The notes: generated from the sequence alone by a model not told the origin. A stretch of DNA of 9,612 nt from Candidatus Tenderia sp. (GCA_030148045.1 JASBUE010000241.1:1-9612), one strand, 5' to 3'; positions 1-6,662 are shown, counted from the stretch's first letter. Translations and numbers: made by a program.

Positions 1-722
1 ATTCCCTGTCGCTGATCCCGGAAGAACACACCCCCTGGAAACAGGAGGCCGGTGATCTCCATTTGCGCGCCGATCTGAACAACCCCCGGCGCTCCACCTT
101 CGAAACCAGTGAAGGAGACAGCCAGAAGGATATCTGGATCAAGGTCTTCGCCACCTCGGCCCAGGCCATCGAGGAGTTCACCGAGAGCAGGAAGGTCGAA
201 TACAAGGTCTACGACTGCCAGATCATCAATACCAACCAGGGCGGCTACGGCCTGGCCTGCCCAAGTCGGACCAACCCGCCGGCACGCACCGGCGAACTGC
301 TGGCGGCGCGCAGCGGCGCCTATAACGAGGGTTGGTCCATCGGCGCCATCCGTTGGATGAAGGTGGTGGACAAGTGCATCAACATGGGTATTCGCACCAT
401 TGCCGAGGATGCCCGCCCGGCGGCAGCCAAGGCGGTAGCCGGCGTCGGCACCGGCGGCGAATATTTCCGCGCCCTGATCGCCCCCAACCTGGACCCGGAG
501 CAATTCCCCACCACCTTGATCACACCAGCGGCCGTCTACGACATCGGTTCGATCGTCATGCTCAATCTGGCCGACCGCCTCCTGTATGCCAGGCTGACGC
601 GCCAGCTCGAGTCCACCAGCGCCTTTTCGCAGTACCAGTTTGAACTGGTGGAACGGCCGGAAAAACTCAAGACCACCACCTTGAACCAGGAAGAGCGCAA
701 ATCGTCCAGGCTGTTCAAGTGA
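1..722 (+). CDS. C-terminal part of a PilZ-like / uncharacterised protein (5' end outside window)
   Basis: The reading frame is open from position 3 (frame set by the TGA at 720-722), so the gene begins upstream; 239 residues are visible. The central part contains GGYGLACP, a short stretch, then GELLAARS and WSIGAIRWMK. This is the pattern I associate with degenerate PilZ-type beta-barrel domains at the C-terminus of large gammaproteobacterial proteins: a turn like the PilZ D/NxSxxG motif (here NTNQGG), followed by a 'W-x-x-G-x-I-R-W' strand. The canonical RxxxR c-di-GMP-binding motif is not evident, so ligand binding cannot be claimed. No membrane segment or signal peptide is seen in the visible part. 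It lies 20 bp before the pentapeptide-repeat gene on the same strand and may be cotranscribed with it. The coding frame is secure; the family assignment is tentative, and the N-terminal domains that would settle its role are missing. Confidence 0.6.
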   Translation, partial: SLSLIPEEHTPWKQEAGDLHLRADLNNPRRSTFETSEGDSQKDIWIKVFATSAQAIEEFTESRKVEYKVYDCQIINTNQGGYGLACPSRTNPPARTGELLAARSGAYNEGWSIGAIRWMKVVDKCINMGIRTIAEDARPAAAKAVAGVGTGGEYFRALIAPNLDPEQFPTTLITPAAVYDIGSIVMLNLADRLLYARLTRQLESTSAFSQYQFELVERPEKLKTTTLNQEERKSSRLFK

Positions 723-729
723 ATCACTG

Positions 730-735
730 AAGGGA
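730..735 (+). promoter_or_regulatory. Ribosome binding site of the pentapeptide-repeat gene
   Basis: AAGGGA lies 7 nt before the ATG at 743. It is one of the clearer Shine-Dalgarno matches in the window and fixes the start of this small gene. Confidence 0.6.
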
Positions 736-742
736 ATAAACC

Positions 743-1084
743 ATGCCTTTGATAAAAACCGATGACCCCATGTACCGGCTGCTGCGCGACGGCAAGATCA
801 AGGAATTCAACGACCAGAAAAACAGCGGCGCCAAATTTGACCTGACCAACTGCGATTTCCGCAGCGTCGACCTCAAAGGACTGGATGCCGCCGGTGTCGA
901 TTTCAGCGGCTGCTATTTCCGCCAGGCCGACTTGCGCGGTGTGGATTTCAGCCAGGCCGTTCTGCGCGGCGCCAGCATCAACGGCGCCAAGATCTCCGGT
1001 GCGTTGTTCCCTAAAGAGATCTCCGCCGGCGAGCTGGAACTCTCCCTGCTGCACGGCACGCGCCTGCGCTACGACAAAGCGTAA
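743..1084 (+). CDS. Small pentapeptide-repeat protein
   Basis: This encodes 113 residues. Residues about 33-90 are tandem five-residue units with Leu/Phe/Ile at the centre: DLTNC, DFRSV, DLKGL, DFSGC, DLRGV, DFSQA, VLRGA and SINGA. This is the signature of the right-handed quadrilateral beta-helix of pentapeptide-repeat proteins. About 32 polar residues precede the repeats, and a non-repeat tail (from about 91) ends in HGTRLRY. There is no signal peptide or membrane segment, so it is probably cytoplasmic. The ATG start is supported by AAGGGA at 730-735, 7 nt upstream. With about 11 repeats it is shorter than the DNA-mimicking gyrase-protecting members such as Qnr and MfpA, so that function should not be assumed. 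I recall similar short proteins with an MPLIK start in gammaproteobacteria, without an assigned role. It follows the PilZ-like gene closely and is convergent with the kinase gene. Confidence 0.85.
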   Translation: MPLIKTDDPMYRLLRDGKIKEFNDQKNSGAKFDLTNCDFRSVDLKGLDAAGVDFSGCYFRQADLRGVDFSQAVLRGASINGAKISGALFPKEISAGELELSLLHGTRLRYDKA

Positions 1085-1087
1085 GCG

Positions 1088-2077
1088 TCACTCCAAGGCG
1101 GGCAACACCTCTTCCTGAATCAAATGGTCCAGCGGCCGCAGGCGTGGCTGCCACTGCGCCGCTTCACAAATGTAGCTCAAGGTCCTGGGAATATCCTGCA
1201 AATAGCCAGGCTTGCCGTCGCGGATGTTGAGCCGGGCGAAAATACCCGCCGCCTTCAGGTGGCGTTGTACCCCCATCAAGTCGAACCAGTACAGCAGCTG
1301 CTCGCAGCTCAGACCCTTGTTCAGACCGGCGTCACCCAGGCGCACAACATAATCCTTTACCCAACTCTCGACCCGGTGGCGTGGCCAACTGATATAACAA
1401 TCCTTCAGCAATGACACCAGGTCGTAGCTCAACGGTCCCAGCACCGCATCCTGAAAATCCAGCACACCCGGATTGTTCTCCTCGGTCAGCATCAGATTGC
1501 GGGAATGATAGTCGCGGTGCACCCACACCACCGGCTGCGCCAGCGCCTCGTCGGCCAGACAACTGAAGATGCTGTCCAGCTCCTGGTGCACCGCTGAACT
1601 CAGGCGTACCCCCAACTGCTTCTCCACCAGCCATTCAGTAAAGAGACTCATTTCCAACAGCAGCCGCTTGCGGTCATAGGACGGCAGGGCTACGCGGCTC
1701 GTGGCACCGCCCGTCTGCAAGCGCACCAGCGCCTCGATGGCATCGCCATACAAGGCGGTGGCGTTGTCTGCGTCGAGCCAGCGCAGATACTGCCGCTCGC
1801 CCAGGTCGGTAAGCAGCAGAAAGCCCTGCTCGAGATCGCACTGCAACACCAGCGGCACGTTCAGGCCGAAGGAGGCCATGACCGCCGAAACCTTGATAAA
1901 CGGTCCGCAGTCCTCCTTGTCCGGCGGCGCATCCATCACTACATAACTGTCGCCATCATGGCGGACGCGGAAATAGCGCCGGAAGCTGGCATCGCTGGAG
2001 GCGGGGCTGATATCGGCGGTGGCGATGCCCAGCGTCTTTTCCACCCAGGCCGTTAACTGTTGCAGTCTTTGATCCAT
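1088..2077 (-). CDS. amgK: AmgK-like N-acetylmuramate/N-acetylglucosamine kinase (aminoglycoside phosphotransferase fold)
   Basis: The product is 329 residues with the APH/choline-kinase fold. The catalytic loop VWVHRDYHSRNL places H187, D189 and N194 in the Brenner HxDxxxxN motif. VLDFQDAVLGPLSYDL (D207, D210) is the metal-binding segment equivalent to kinase DFG. SSDASFRRYFRV near residues 27-39 matches the nucleotide-loop region of this family. In Pseudomonas, AmgK phosphorylates MurNAc or GlcNAc at C1 in peptidoglycan recycling, and MurU then makes the UDP-sugar. The start is taken at ATG 2075-2077, with GGGGGAG about 10 nt upstream; an in-frame upstream start would run into the RND gene. 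Only 7 bp separate it from the RND stop codon, so it is probably translated from the RND message. A lptD neighbourhood favours AmgK over an antibiotic-resistance kinase, but murU is not next to it here. Family very likely; exact substrate inferred. Confidence 0.85.
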   Translation of the reverse strand: MDQRLQQLTAWVEKTLGIATADISPASSDASFRRYFRVRHDGDSYVVMDAPPDKEDCGPFIKVSAVMASFGLNVPLVLQCDLEQGFLLLTDLGERQYLRWLDADNATALYGDAIEALVRLQTGGATSRVALPSYDRKRLLLEMSLFTEWLVEKQLGVRLSSAVHQELDSIFSCLADEALAQPVVWVHRDYHSRNLMLTEENNPGVLDFQDAVLGPLSYDLVSLLKDCYISWPRHRVESWVKDYVVRLGDAGLNKGLSCEQLLYWFDLMGVQRHLKAAGIFARLNIRDGKPGYLQDIPRTLSYICEAAQWQPRLRPLDHLIQEEVLPALE

Positions 2078-2084
2078 CTCACAC

Positions 2085-4856
2085 TCACTCCCCCTTAGCA
2101 GGCCTCCCGAACCAGTGATGCCAGCGCTCGCAACTGGCACGGTGCAGATCATCGCCGATCAGATAAAAACAGGGCAATACCACCAGGATCAACAGGGTGG
2201 CGAACAATAGCCCAAAGCCCAGGCTGATGGCCATGGGCGCCAGGAAGGCGGCCTGGCCGGTGGCGAAAAAGATCAGCGGCGACACACCCAAAAAGGTCGT
2301 CACACTGGTCAGAATGATCGGCCGCATGCGCACGCGCCCCGCCTCCACCACCGCTTCAACCCGGTCATGCCCTTCGGCGCGCATGCGCTTGACGAACTCG
2401 ATCAGGATCAGCGAGTCGTTGACCACGATGCCGGTCAGGGCCAGGAAGCCGAGCAGGGAGAGAAACTGCAGATGTTCGCCCATGAGGATGTGGCCGATCA
2501 CCACGCCGATGAGTCCGAAGGGAATGGCGAACATGACGATGAAGGGATCGAGCAGGGAACGAAACAGCACCGCCAGGATAAAAAAGATCACCGTCAGGGC
2601 GATCACCAGGGCACGGAACATATCCTGCACCGACTCGGCCGCCTCCTTCTTTTCCCCCAGAAACACCAGACCGTAACCGCGCTGCTCGTCAATGGCCCCG
2701 AATTCCCGGCGGATCAGTTCAGTCACCGCCAGCGGCGTGGTGATGTCGTCGTCCACCTCCGCCGTCACCGTCACCAGGCGGCGCAGGTCGCGGTGTTTGA
2801 TGCTCTCGATACCGCGGCCGACGCTGATGTCGGCCACGTCCGACAGGATCACCACCCGCCCGCCGGACAACACGATCGGCAACCGCTCCAGCGTCGCCAG
2901 CTGATGACGCACTTCGTCTTTGAATATCAGGCGCACCGGAATGCGCTCATCGCCCCGGGTGACATACACCACCTCCTCGCCCTGATAGCCGCGCCGCACC
3001 GCATCGGCCAGCTGCAGCTGGGTCAGGCCGAGCTGGCGGCCGCGTTCGTTGAGGCGATATTGATACTCCAGCTTGCCCGCCTCCATGTCGGTGCGCACAT
3101 CATAGACGCCGGGCGTCTTCTTTAAGAACGAGGCAATGGCATCACCGTGCGCCATCAACCCCTTGATGTTCTTGCCGTGCACGCCCACCTCGATGTCGGC
3201 ACCGGCGGGGCCGCCCTGCGGCCGCAGAATAGAGAGTTTATCGATGCCCGGCTCGGCCAGCAGGCGCTGGCGCAGTTGGTTGATAATCGTCTCGGTGGCG
3301 CGCTCACGCGCGCCTTCCCAGGAAAATCCCAGACTCACCACCGGACTGACCCAGTGTTCGATAAAGCCCTGTGGCTCGCGCTTTTCCAGATCGACAATGA
3401 ACTGGATGTACTTGCTGCCGAAGCGAATGGTATTGAAATCGATGAAGGTGACACCGACGTTGGTCAGCAGGCTCTGCAGCTCGCGCGCCTCGATGACTTC
3501 ATTAAACACCCCCTCCAGGCGTTTGGCGGTGGCGGCGCTGTCCTCCAGGCTGTAGGTATTGGGGGTCTCGATGTTGACGAAGAACTGCCCCGTCTCCACG
3601 CTGCCGAACAACTGAAACGGCACCCGGGTCATGGCCACGGCCATGACAATGGCCAGCACCCCCAGGGTGGCCAGGGCGACCAGGTAACGATTGACCACCG
3701 CCCAGCTCAGCACATTCGCATATTTCTGCACCACCTTGCGCCAACGACCGCTGCCTTTGCGTTTATCTTGCTGCACGCGCAGAAACTCGTTGGCGTGGGA
3801 GGGCAGCACTGCAAACGCCTCCCACAGCGAGCCCAGCAGGGCGCAGCTCACCACCACCGGAATCACGGCGACAAAGGCCCCCATGGTGCCGCCGATGGCG
3901 AACACCGGCAGGAAGGCGGCGATGGTGGTAGCGGTGGAGGCGATCACCGGCCCCATCACCTCGCGCGTGCCGATCAGGGCCGCCTGGCGCGGCGTCTTTC
4001 CCATCTCCAGGTGACGGTAGATGTTCTCGGTGACGATGATGGCGTCATCCACAACCATCCCCAAGGCGATCAAAAACGCGAACAGCGACACCATGTTGAT
4101 GGTGTGGCCCAGGTAGTTCATGCCGATGATGGCGATCAGAAAGGAGACCGGAATCCCCATGGCGGTAATCAGGGCGACGCGGAAATTGAGAAATAGGTAG
4201 AGCGACAGCAACACCAACACCAGCCCCACTACGCCGGAGGACTTGACCGTGTCGAGGCGGTTTTTGACATACAGCGAGAGGTCGCTGAAGACACCGGTCT
4301 GGAGGGTGGGCGGCAGCTCCTGGCGCAGCTGCTCGGAGAGCCGGCGCACTCGCTCGGAGACCTCGATGGTAGAGGCCTCGGCGGTCTTGGTGACGGTGAT
4401 GTTGACCGAGGGCTGGCCGTTGTAGCGCGCCAGGGTCTGGGCCTCCTCGAAACGCAGCGCCACCTCGGCCAGTTGCCCCAGACGCAACACCCCGCCCCGG
4501 GGGTTGCGACGCACCTGGATCTGCTCCACCTGGGCCGGCTCGGGCGCCACACCGACGCCACGCAGCAGGATGTCGCCCTCCTGCGATTCCAGCGAGCCGC
4601 CGGGCAGCTCGGCCAGGTTCTGGCGCAGCGCCTGGGCGATCTCGTCCAGCATCACCCGGCGCGCCGCCAATTGGTGTGGATCGACCGCCACCCACAGCTC
4701 CCACTCACGGATGCCGGCCGGCTGGGCGCTGGCCACTCCCGGGATCTCCAGCAGGCGGCGTTTGATCCCGTCGGCGGTGTCGTAGAGGGTGGCGGCGGCC
4801 ACATCGCCGTAAACCGCCAGGCTGATCACCGGAAAGCGCGTCTCCAGGCGCCGCAC
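2085..4856 (-). CDS. Main C-terminal fragment of RND efflux permease (TM2 to TM12)
   Basis: This 923-residue frame begins with GTG immediately after the TAG. It holds the rest of PN1 and PN2, then TM2 (VVGLVLVLLSLYLFLNF, about 208-225). TM4 contains GMVVDDAIIVTENIYR, whose paired Asp at 270-271 (396-397 in the joined protein) match AcrB D407/D408 of the proton relay. The second porter half follows, then TM8-TM9 near LAVLFRSLLDPF. TM10 reads GIVVNDSLILIEF (N813, D814), with no lysine at the AcrB K940 position, as in many non-AcrB RND branches. TM11 and TM12 end near PCFYLIGDD. It therefore belongs to the hydrophobe/amphiphile efflux type rather than a proven AcrB homologue; the substrate cannot be read from sequence. 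Without TM1 and half of PN1 it would need read-through or assembly with the N-terminal piece to work. Its stop is 7 bp before the kinase start. Confidence 0.85.
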   Translation of the reverse strand: MRRLETRFPVISLAVYGDVAAATLYDTADGIKRRLLEIPGVASAQPAGIREWELWVAVDPHQLAARRVMLDEIAQALRQNLAELPGGSLESQEGDILLRGVGVAPEPAQVEQIQVRRNPRGGVLRLGQLAEVALRFEEAQTLARYNGQPSVNITVTKTAEASTIEVSERVRRLSEQLRQELPPTLQTGVFSDLSLYVKNRLDTVKSSGVVGLVLVLLSLYLFLNFRVALITAMGIPVSFLIAIIGMNYLGHTINMVSLFAFLIALGMVVDDAIIVTENIYRHLEMGKTPRQAALIGTREVMGPVIASTATTIAAFLPVFAIGGTMGAFVAVIPVVVSCALLGSLWEAFAVLPSHANEFLRVQQDKRKGSGRWRKVVQKYANVLSWAVVNRYLVALATLGVLAIVMAVAMTRVPFQLFGSVETGQFFVNIETPNTYSLEDSAATAKRLEGVFNEVIEARELQSLLTNVGVTFIDFNTIRFGSKYIQFIVDLEKREPQGFIEHWVSPVVSLGFSWEGARERATETIINQLRQRLLAEPGIDKLSILRPQGGPAGADIEVGVHGKNIKGLMAHGDAIASFLKKTPGVYDVRTDMEAGKLEYQYRLNERGRQLGLTQLQLADAVRRGYQGEEVVYVTRGDERIPVRLIFKDEVRHQLATLERLPIVLSGGRVVILSDVADISVGRGIESIKHRDLRRLVTVTAEVDDDITTPLAVTELIRREFGAIDEQRGYGLVFLGEKKEAAESVQDMFRALVIALTVIFFILAVLFRSLLDPFIVMFAIPFGLIGVVIGHILMGEHLQFLSLLGFLALTGIVVNDSLILIEFVKRMRAEGHDRVEAVVEAGRVRMRPIILTSVTTFLGVSPLIFFATGQAAFLAPMAISLGFGLLFATLLILVVLPCFYLIGDDLHRASCERWHHWFGRPAKGE

Positions 4857-4877
4857 CTACGGCTCCTCGGCCTCCTC
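4854..4877 (-). promoter_or_regulatory. TAG-GTG junction with Shine-Dalgarno-like sequence (possible translation restart)
   Basis: On the - strand, two GAGGAG hexamers (4877-4872 and 4868-4863) are followed by CCG, the TAG stop and then GTG. The nearer hexamer ends 6 nt before the GTG, ideal spacing for ribosome binding, and the stop touches the start codon. This could allow terminating ribosomes to reinitiate and make the large C-terminal piece. The hexamers also simply encode the Glu-rich LPEEAEEP motif common in RND proteins, so the resemblance may be accidental. Confidence 0.3.
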
Positions 4878-5234
4878 GGGCAGGTCGGTGACGCGGTCGA
4901 CGATGCTGCGCGCCTCGTCGAGAAAGGCGTCCACGTCGCTGCCCTGCTTGAGCTCGATGATGATGGAGGAGAGTCCCTCGCTGCTGCTGGACATGAGGGT
5001 GTCGATATCGGCCTCGCCATCGAACTCCTCCTCGATGGGCAAGGTGACCTGGCGCTCCACCTCGGCCGGGGCGGCGCCCTGAAACTCGGTGGTAATGGTG
5101 ACGCGGTCCAGCTCGATGAGCGGGAACATCTCCTGCGGCATGGCATACCAGGAGATCACTCCGGCGACCAACACCAATAGCAGCGTGAGGTTGGTGATGA
5201 GGGGATTGTCGATGGAATAGCGGATCAGAGGCAT
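4857..5234 (-). CDS. N-terminal fragment of RND efflux permease (TM1 and start of porter domain)
   Basis: This encodes 125 residues starting MPLIRYSIDNPLITNL, the usual RND N-terminus with a short amphipathic helix. TM1 follows (LTLLLVLVAGVISWYAMPQ), and then the first part of porter subdomain PN1: MFPLIELDRVTITTEFQGA, AEVERQVTLPIEEE and LDEARSIVDRVTDLPEEAEEP. It ends at the TAG at 4857-4859. A longer reading from the ATG at 5288 adds 18 residues, but that start lies inside a hairpin repeat and the extension does not look like RND protein; the start at 5234 has only a weak AGGC-type Shine-Dalgarno. Alone, the fragment lacks the proton-relay helices and cannot be a pump. The adaptor gene ends 112 bp upstream on the same strand. 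Confidence 0.75.
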   Translation of the reverse strand: MPLIRYSIDNPLITNLTLLLVLVAGVISWYAMPQEMFPLIELDRVTITTEFQGAAPAEVERQVTLPIEEEFDGEADIDTLMSSSSEGLSSIIIELKQGSDVDAFLDEARSIVDRVTDLPEEAEEP

Positions 5235-5256
5235 GGTGAGGCGCCTGCCTGTGGAA

Positions 5257-5302
5257 GATTGAATATATGAATCCCCCTCGGTCCCCATTTAAAAAAGGGG
5301 GA
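5257..5302. repeat. Intergenic hairpin and near-palindrome between adaptor and RND genes
   Basis: The spacer holds an imperfect inverted repeat: TCCCCATTT (5282-5290) pairs with AAAGGGGGA (5294-5302) around an AAA loop, with one mismatch (5287 against 5297). Just before it are CCCCCTCGG and the near-palindrome GATTGAATATATGAATC (5257-5273). From memory, units shaped like 'CCCCCTCGGTCCCC...AAGGGGGAGG' are dispersed intergenic repeats in several proteobacterial genomes, so this may be one decayed copy. In the - strand transcript it would form a stem between two operon genes. No U-tract follows, so it is not a standard terminator. Confidence 0.45.
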
Positions 5303-5346
5303 GGCTGACGGCGTTGGGCCCGGATATCCAGATAACGGCATTACAC

Positions 5347-6507
5347 TCAATACTGCACCCTGAGCCCGTCACTCAGACTGGCCCCGCCACTGCTGACCAC
5401 CTGCTCGCCCGCCTCGACACCGGCCACAATCACCTGCCGGTCACCCTGGCGCGGCCCGGGTCTGACCTGGCGCCGCTGCAGCACACCGTCCTCCGCCACG
5501 AACAGATAGAGCTCGCCATCGTCGCGCACCAGGGCCGAGACCGGCACCACAGTCACCTGCTCCAGTTCGGGCAACAGCAGGCGCGCCTCGGCCGCGGCGC
5601 CGGAGACGATGCCCGGGTTATCGAAACGCGCCCGCAGCGCATAGGTATAGGTATCAGGATCGGGGTGAGGCTGCAGGGCGACGATTTCAGCCCGGTAAAC
5701 CCGCTCATCCACCAAAACCTCGATGCTCTGGCAACGTTCCAGCCGAGTCACCACGGCACGGTCGATCTCGGCATATAATTCCAGCCGGCTCAGGTCGAGT
5801 AACTCCAACACCACCTCGTTGGCCGCCACGTCGTCGCCGACCTCCACCATGATCCGATTGACCGTACCGGGAAAAGGCGCGCGCAGAGTGGCGCGATCAA
5901 CATTGCGCTCGGCGCGCCGTGCCGCCGCCTCCAACCTGTCGAGACGCGCCGCGGCGCTATCGACGCTGTAACGCAGCTGCGCCTCTTCCGCCTCGAGCTG
6001 CAACAAGCGTTGGCGCGCGGCATCGAGGGCGGCCTTGGAGGAGAGTGATTCCGTGCCCAGACGCTCCTGGCGCGCGACTTCAGCCTGCTGCAATGCGCGG
6101 TTGCGTTCCGCCAGCTGCAGCAGCTGGCGGTCGCGCGCCACGGCCGCCCGCTCAATCTCCAGTTGCGCCTTGGCCTCGTGCAGCAGATCGCGATAATCCC
6201 CCTGTTCCAGACGCAGCAGCACGTCGCCCTGAACCACCTGCGCACCCGGCTCCACCAGCCGTTGCTGCAAGCGTCCTTCCACCTGGAACTGGAGACGCGC
6301 CCGCCGCAGCGGCTGCAGATAACCGCCCACGCGCACGCTGGGACGGAGATCGCGCAGCTCGACCGGCGCCACCTCCACCCTGACCGGCGGCAGCTCGGTC
6401 TGCCGCGCCTCGGGCTGGGGACGCGTAACGATGATCAGCACCACGAGCAGCACGATACCGACCGCCAGGAACAAGGTATACTTACCTGCTAGGGGCTTTT
6501 TTTGCAC
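5347..6507 (-). CDS. Periplasmic adaptor (membrane fusion protein, HlyD/AcrA family) of the RND pump
   Basis: This 386-residue protein bridges an RND permease to an outer-membrane channel. The N-terminus is MQKKPLAGKY plus one hydrophobic segment (about 11-28, TLFLAVGIVLLVVLIIV), an uncleaved inner-membrane anchor; there is no lipobox cysteine. The first lipoyl half is about 66-100 (RRARLQFQVEGRL, then VVQGDVLLRLEQGDY). A Gln/Glu/Arg/Ala-rich alpha-hairpin coiled coil spans about 105-203. The second lipoyl half follows (ATLRAPFPGTVNRIMVEVGD), then beta-barrel and membrane-proximal domains to VVSSGGASLSDGLRVQY. Domain order and length are normal. The start is the GTG at 6505-6507; no strong Shine-Dalgarno precedes it and the frame stays open for some distance upstream without another ATG/GTG/TTG nearby, so the start is less certain than the gene. 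It is first in the adaptor-RND-kinase series and divergent from lptD. No TolC-like gene is in the window. Confidence 0.9.
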   Translation of the reverse strand: MQKKPLAGKYTLFLAVGIVLLVVLIIVTRPQPEARQTELPPVRVEVAPVELRDLRPSVRVGGYLQPLRRARLQFQVEGRLQQRLVEPGAQVVQGDVLLRLEQGDYRDLLHEAKAQLEIERAAVARDRQLLQLAERNRALQQAEVARQERLGTESLSSKAALDAARQRLLQLEAEEAQLRYSVDSAAARLDRLEAAARRAERNVDRATLRAPFPGTVNRIMVEVGDDVAANEVVLELLDLSRLELYAEIDRAVVTRLERCQSIEVLVDERVYRAEIVALQPHPDPDTYTYALRARFDNPGIVSGAAAEARLLLPELEQVTVVPVSALVRDDGELYLFVAEDGVLQRRQVRPGPRQGDRQVIVAGVEAGEQVVSSGGASLSDGLRVQY

Positions 6508-6662
6508 TTTAAAACCAAATAGTTGAGTGGAATCGCGGCATTCATGTCTTTTTCGATACGTTACGACAAAATCAAATACTCTACCATCGTTTCCCGTGTC
6601 TGCCGCCGCCGTCCCGACCTCGGTTTTTCAAGCCTGCGCCACGGCTGCTAAGCGCCCGCCCG
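6508..6662. promoter_or_regulatory. Divergent intergenic region between the adaptor gene and lptD
   Basis: These 155 bp must carry the promoters for both outward-facing operons unless transcription enters from elsewhere. The adaptor-proximal part (about 6501-6595) is clearly more AT-rich than the flanking genes, as promoters often are. I found no convincing -35/-10 pair on either strand, and no sigma-E match with proper spacing, although lptD is a sigma-E target in E. coli. Boundaries are those of the gene-free gap, not of a mapped promoter. Confidence 0.4.

Larger units (their letters stand above)
2085..5234 (-). pseudogene. RND efflux permease gene interrupted by one in-frame TAG
   Basis: Read as one frame from the ATG at 5232-5234, this locus spells a complete RND inner-membrane permease of about 1049 codons, the size of AcrB, apart from a single TAG at 4857-4859 (codon 126). 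The sequence runs LPEEAEEP-stop-VRRLETRFPV. In RND pumps this stretch is continuous (lPeeaekPxVxr...), within the first porter subdomain, so the stop replaces one residue and nothing is missing or shifted. A single base change (for example GAG or CAG to TAG) would explain it. Codon use and conservation look normal on both sides, so any inactivation is recent, or the base is a sequencing error. TAG is also the genuine stop of lptD in this window, which argues against amber reassignment. The two fragments are described separately. Confidence 0.7.

Noticed and set aside
2078..2152. 25-residue N-terminal extension of the kinase gene from a start at 2152
   Set aside because: It overlaps the last 68 bp of the RND coding region in another frame. 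The internal ATG at 2077 has a better ribosome binding site and gives a typical family N-terminus.
3147..4196. Long + strand open frame opposite the RND gene
   Set aside because: It is rich in His/Gly/Gln with no recognisable domain and is antisense to a strongly conserved permease; a typical byproduct of high-GC codon bias.
4857..4859. TAG read as pyrrolysine or another genome-wide recoded amino acid
   Set aside because: TAG serves as the normal stop of lptD in the same window, and pyrrolysine use is not expected in an RND permease.
5235..5288. 18-residue extension of the RND permease from an ATG at 5288
   Set aside because: The ATG lies in the hairpin repeat without a Shine-Dalgarno, and the added residues do not look like RND protein. 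MPLIRYSIDNPL is the expected RND start.
6481..6507. GGGGC followed by a T-run on the + strand, resembling a terminator
   Set aside because: There is no upstream stem arm that pairs and no + strand gene ends here; the T-run is the complement of the lysine codons of the adaptor gene.
6529..6560. GGAATC...TCTTT as a sigma-E-like promoter for lptD
   Set aside because: The spacing (about 11 nt) is too short for a sigma-E promoter and both boxes match poorly.
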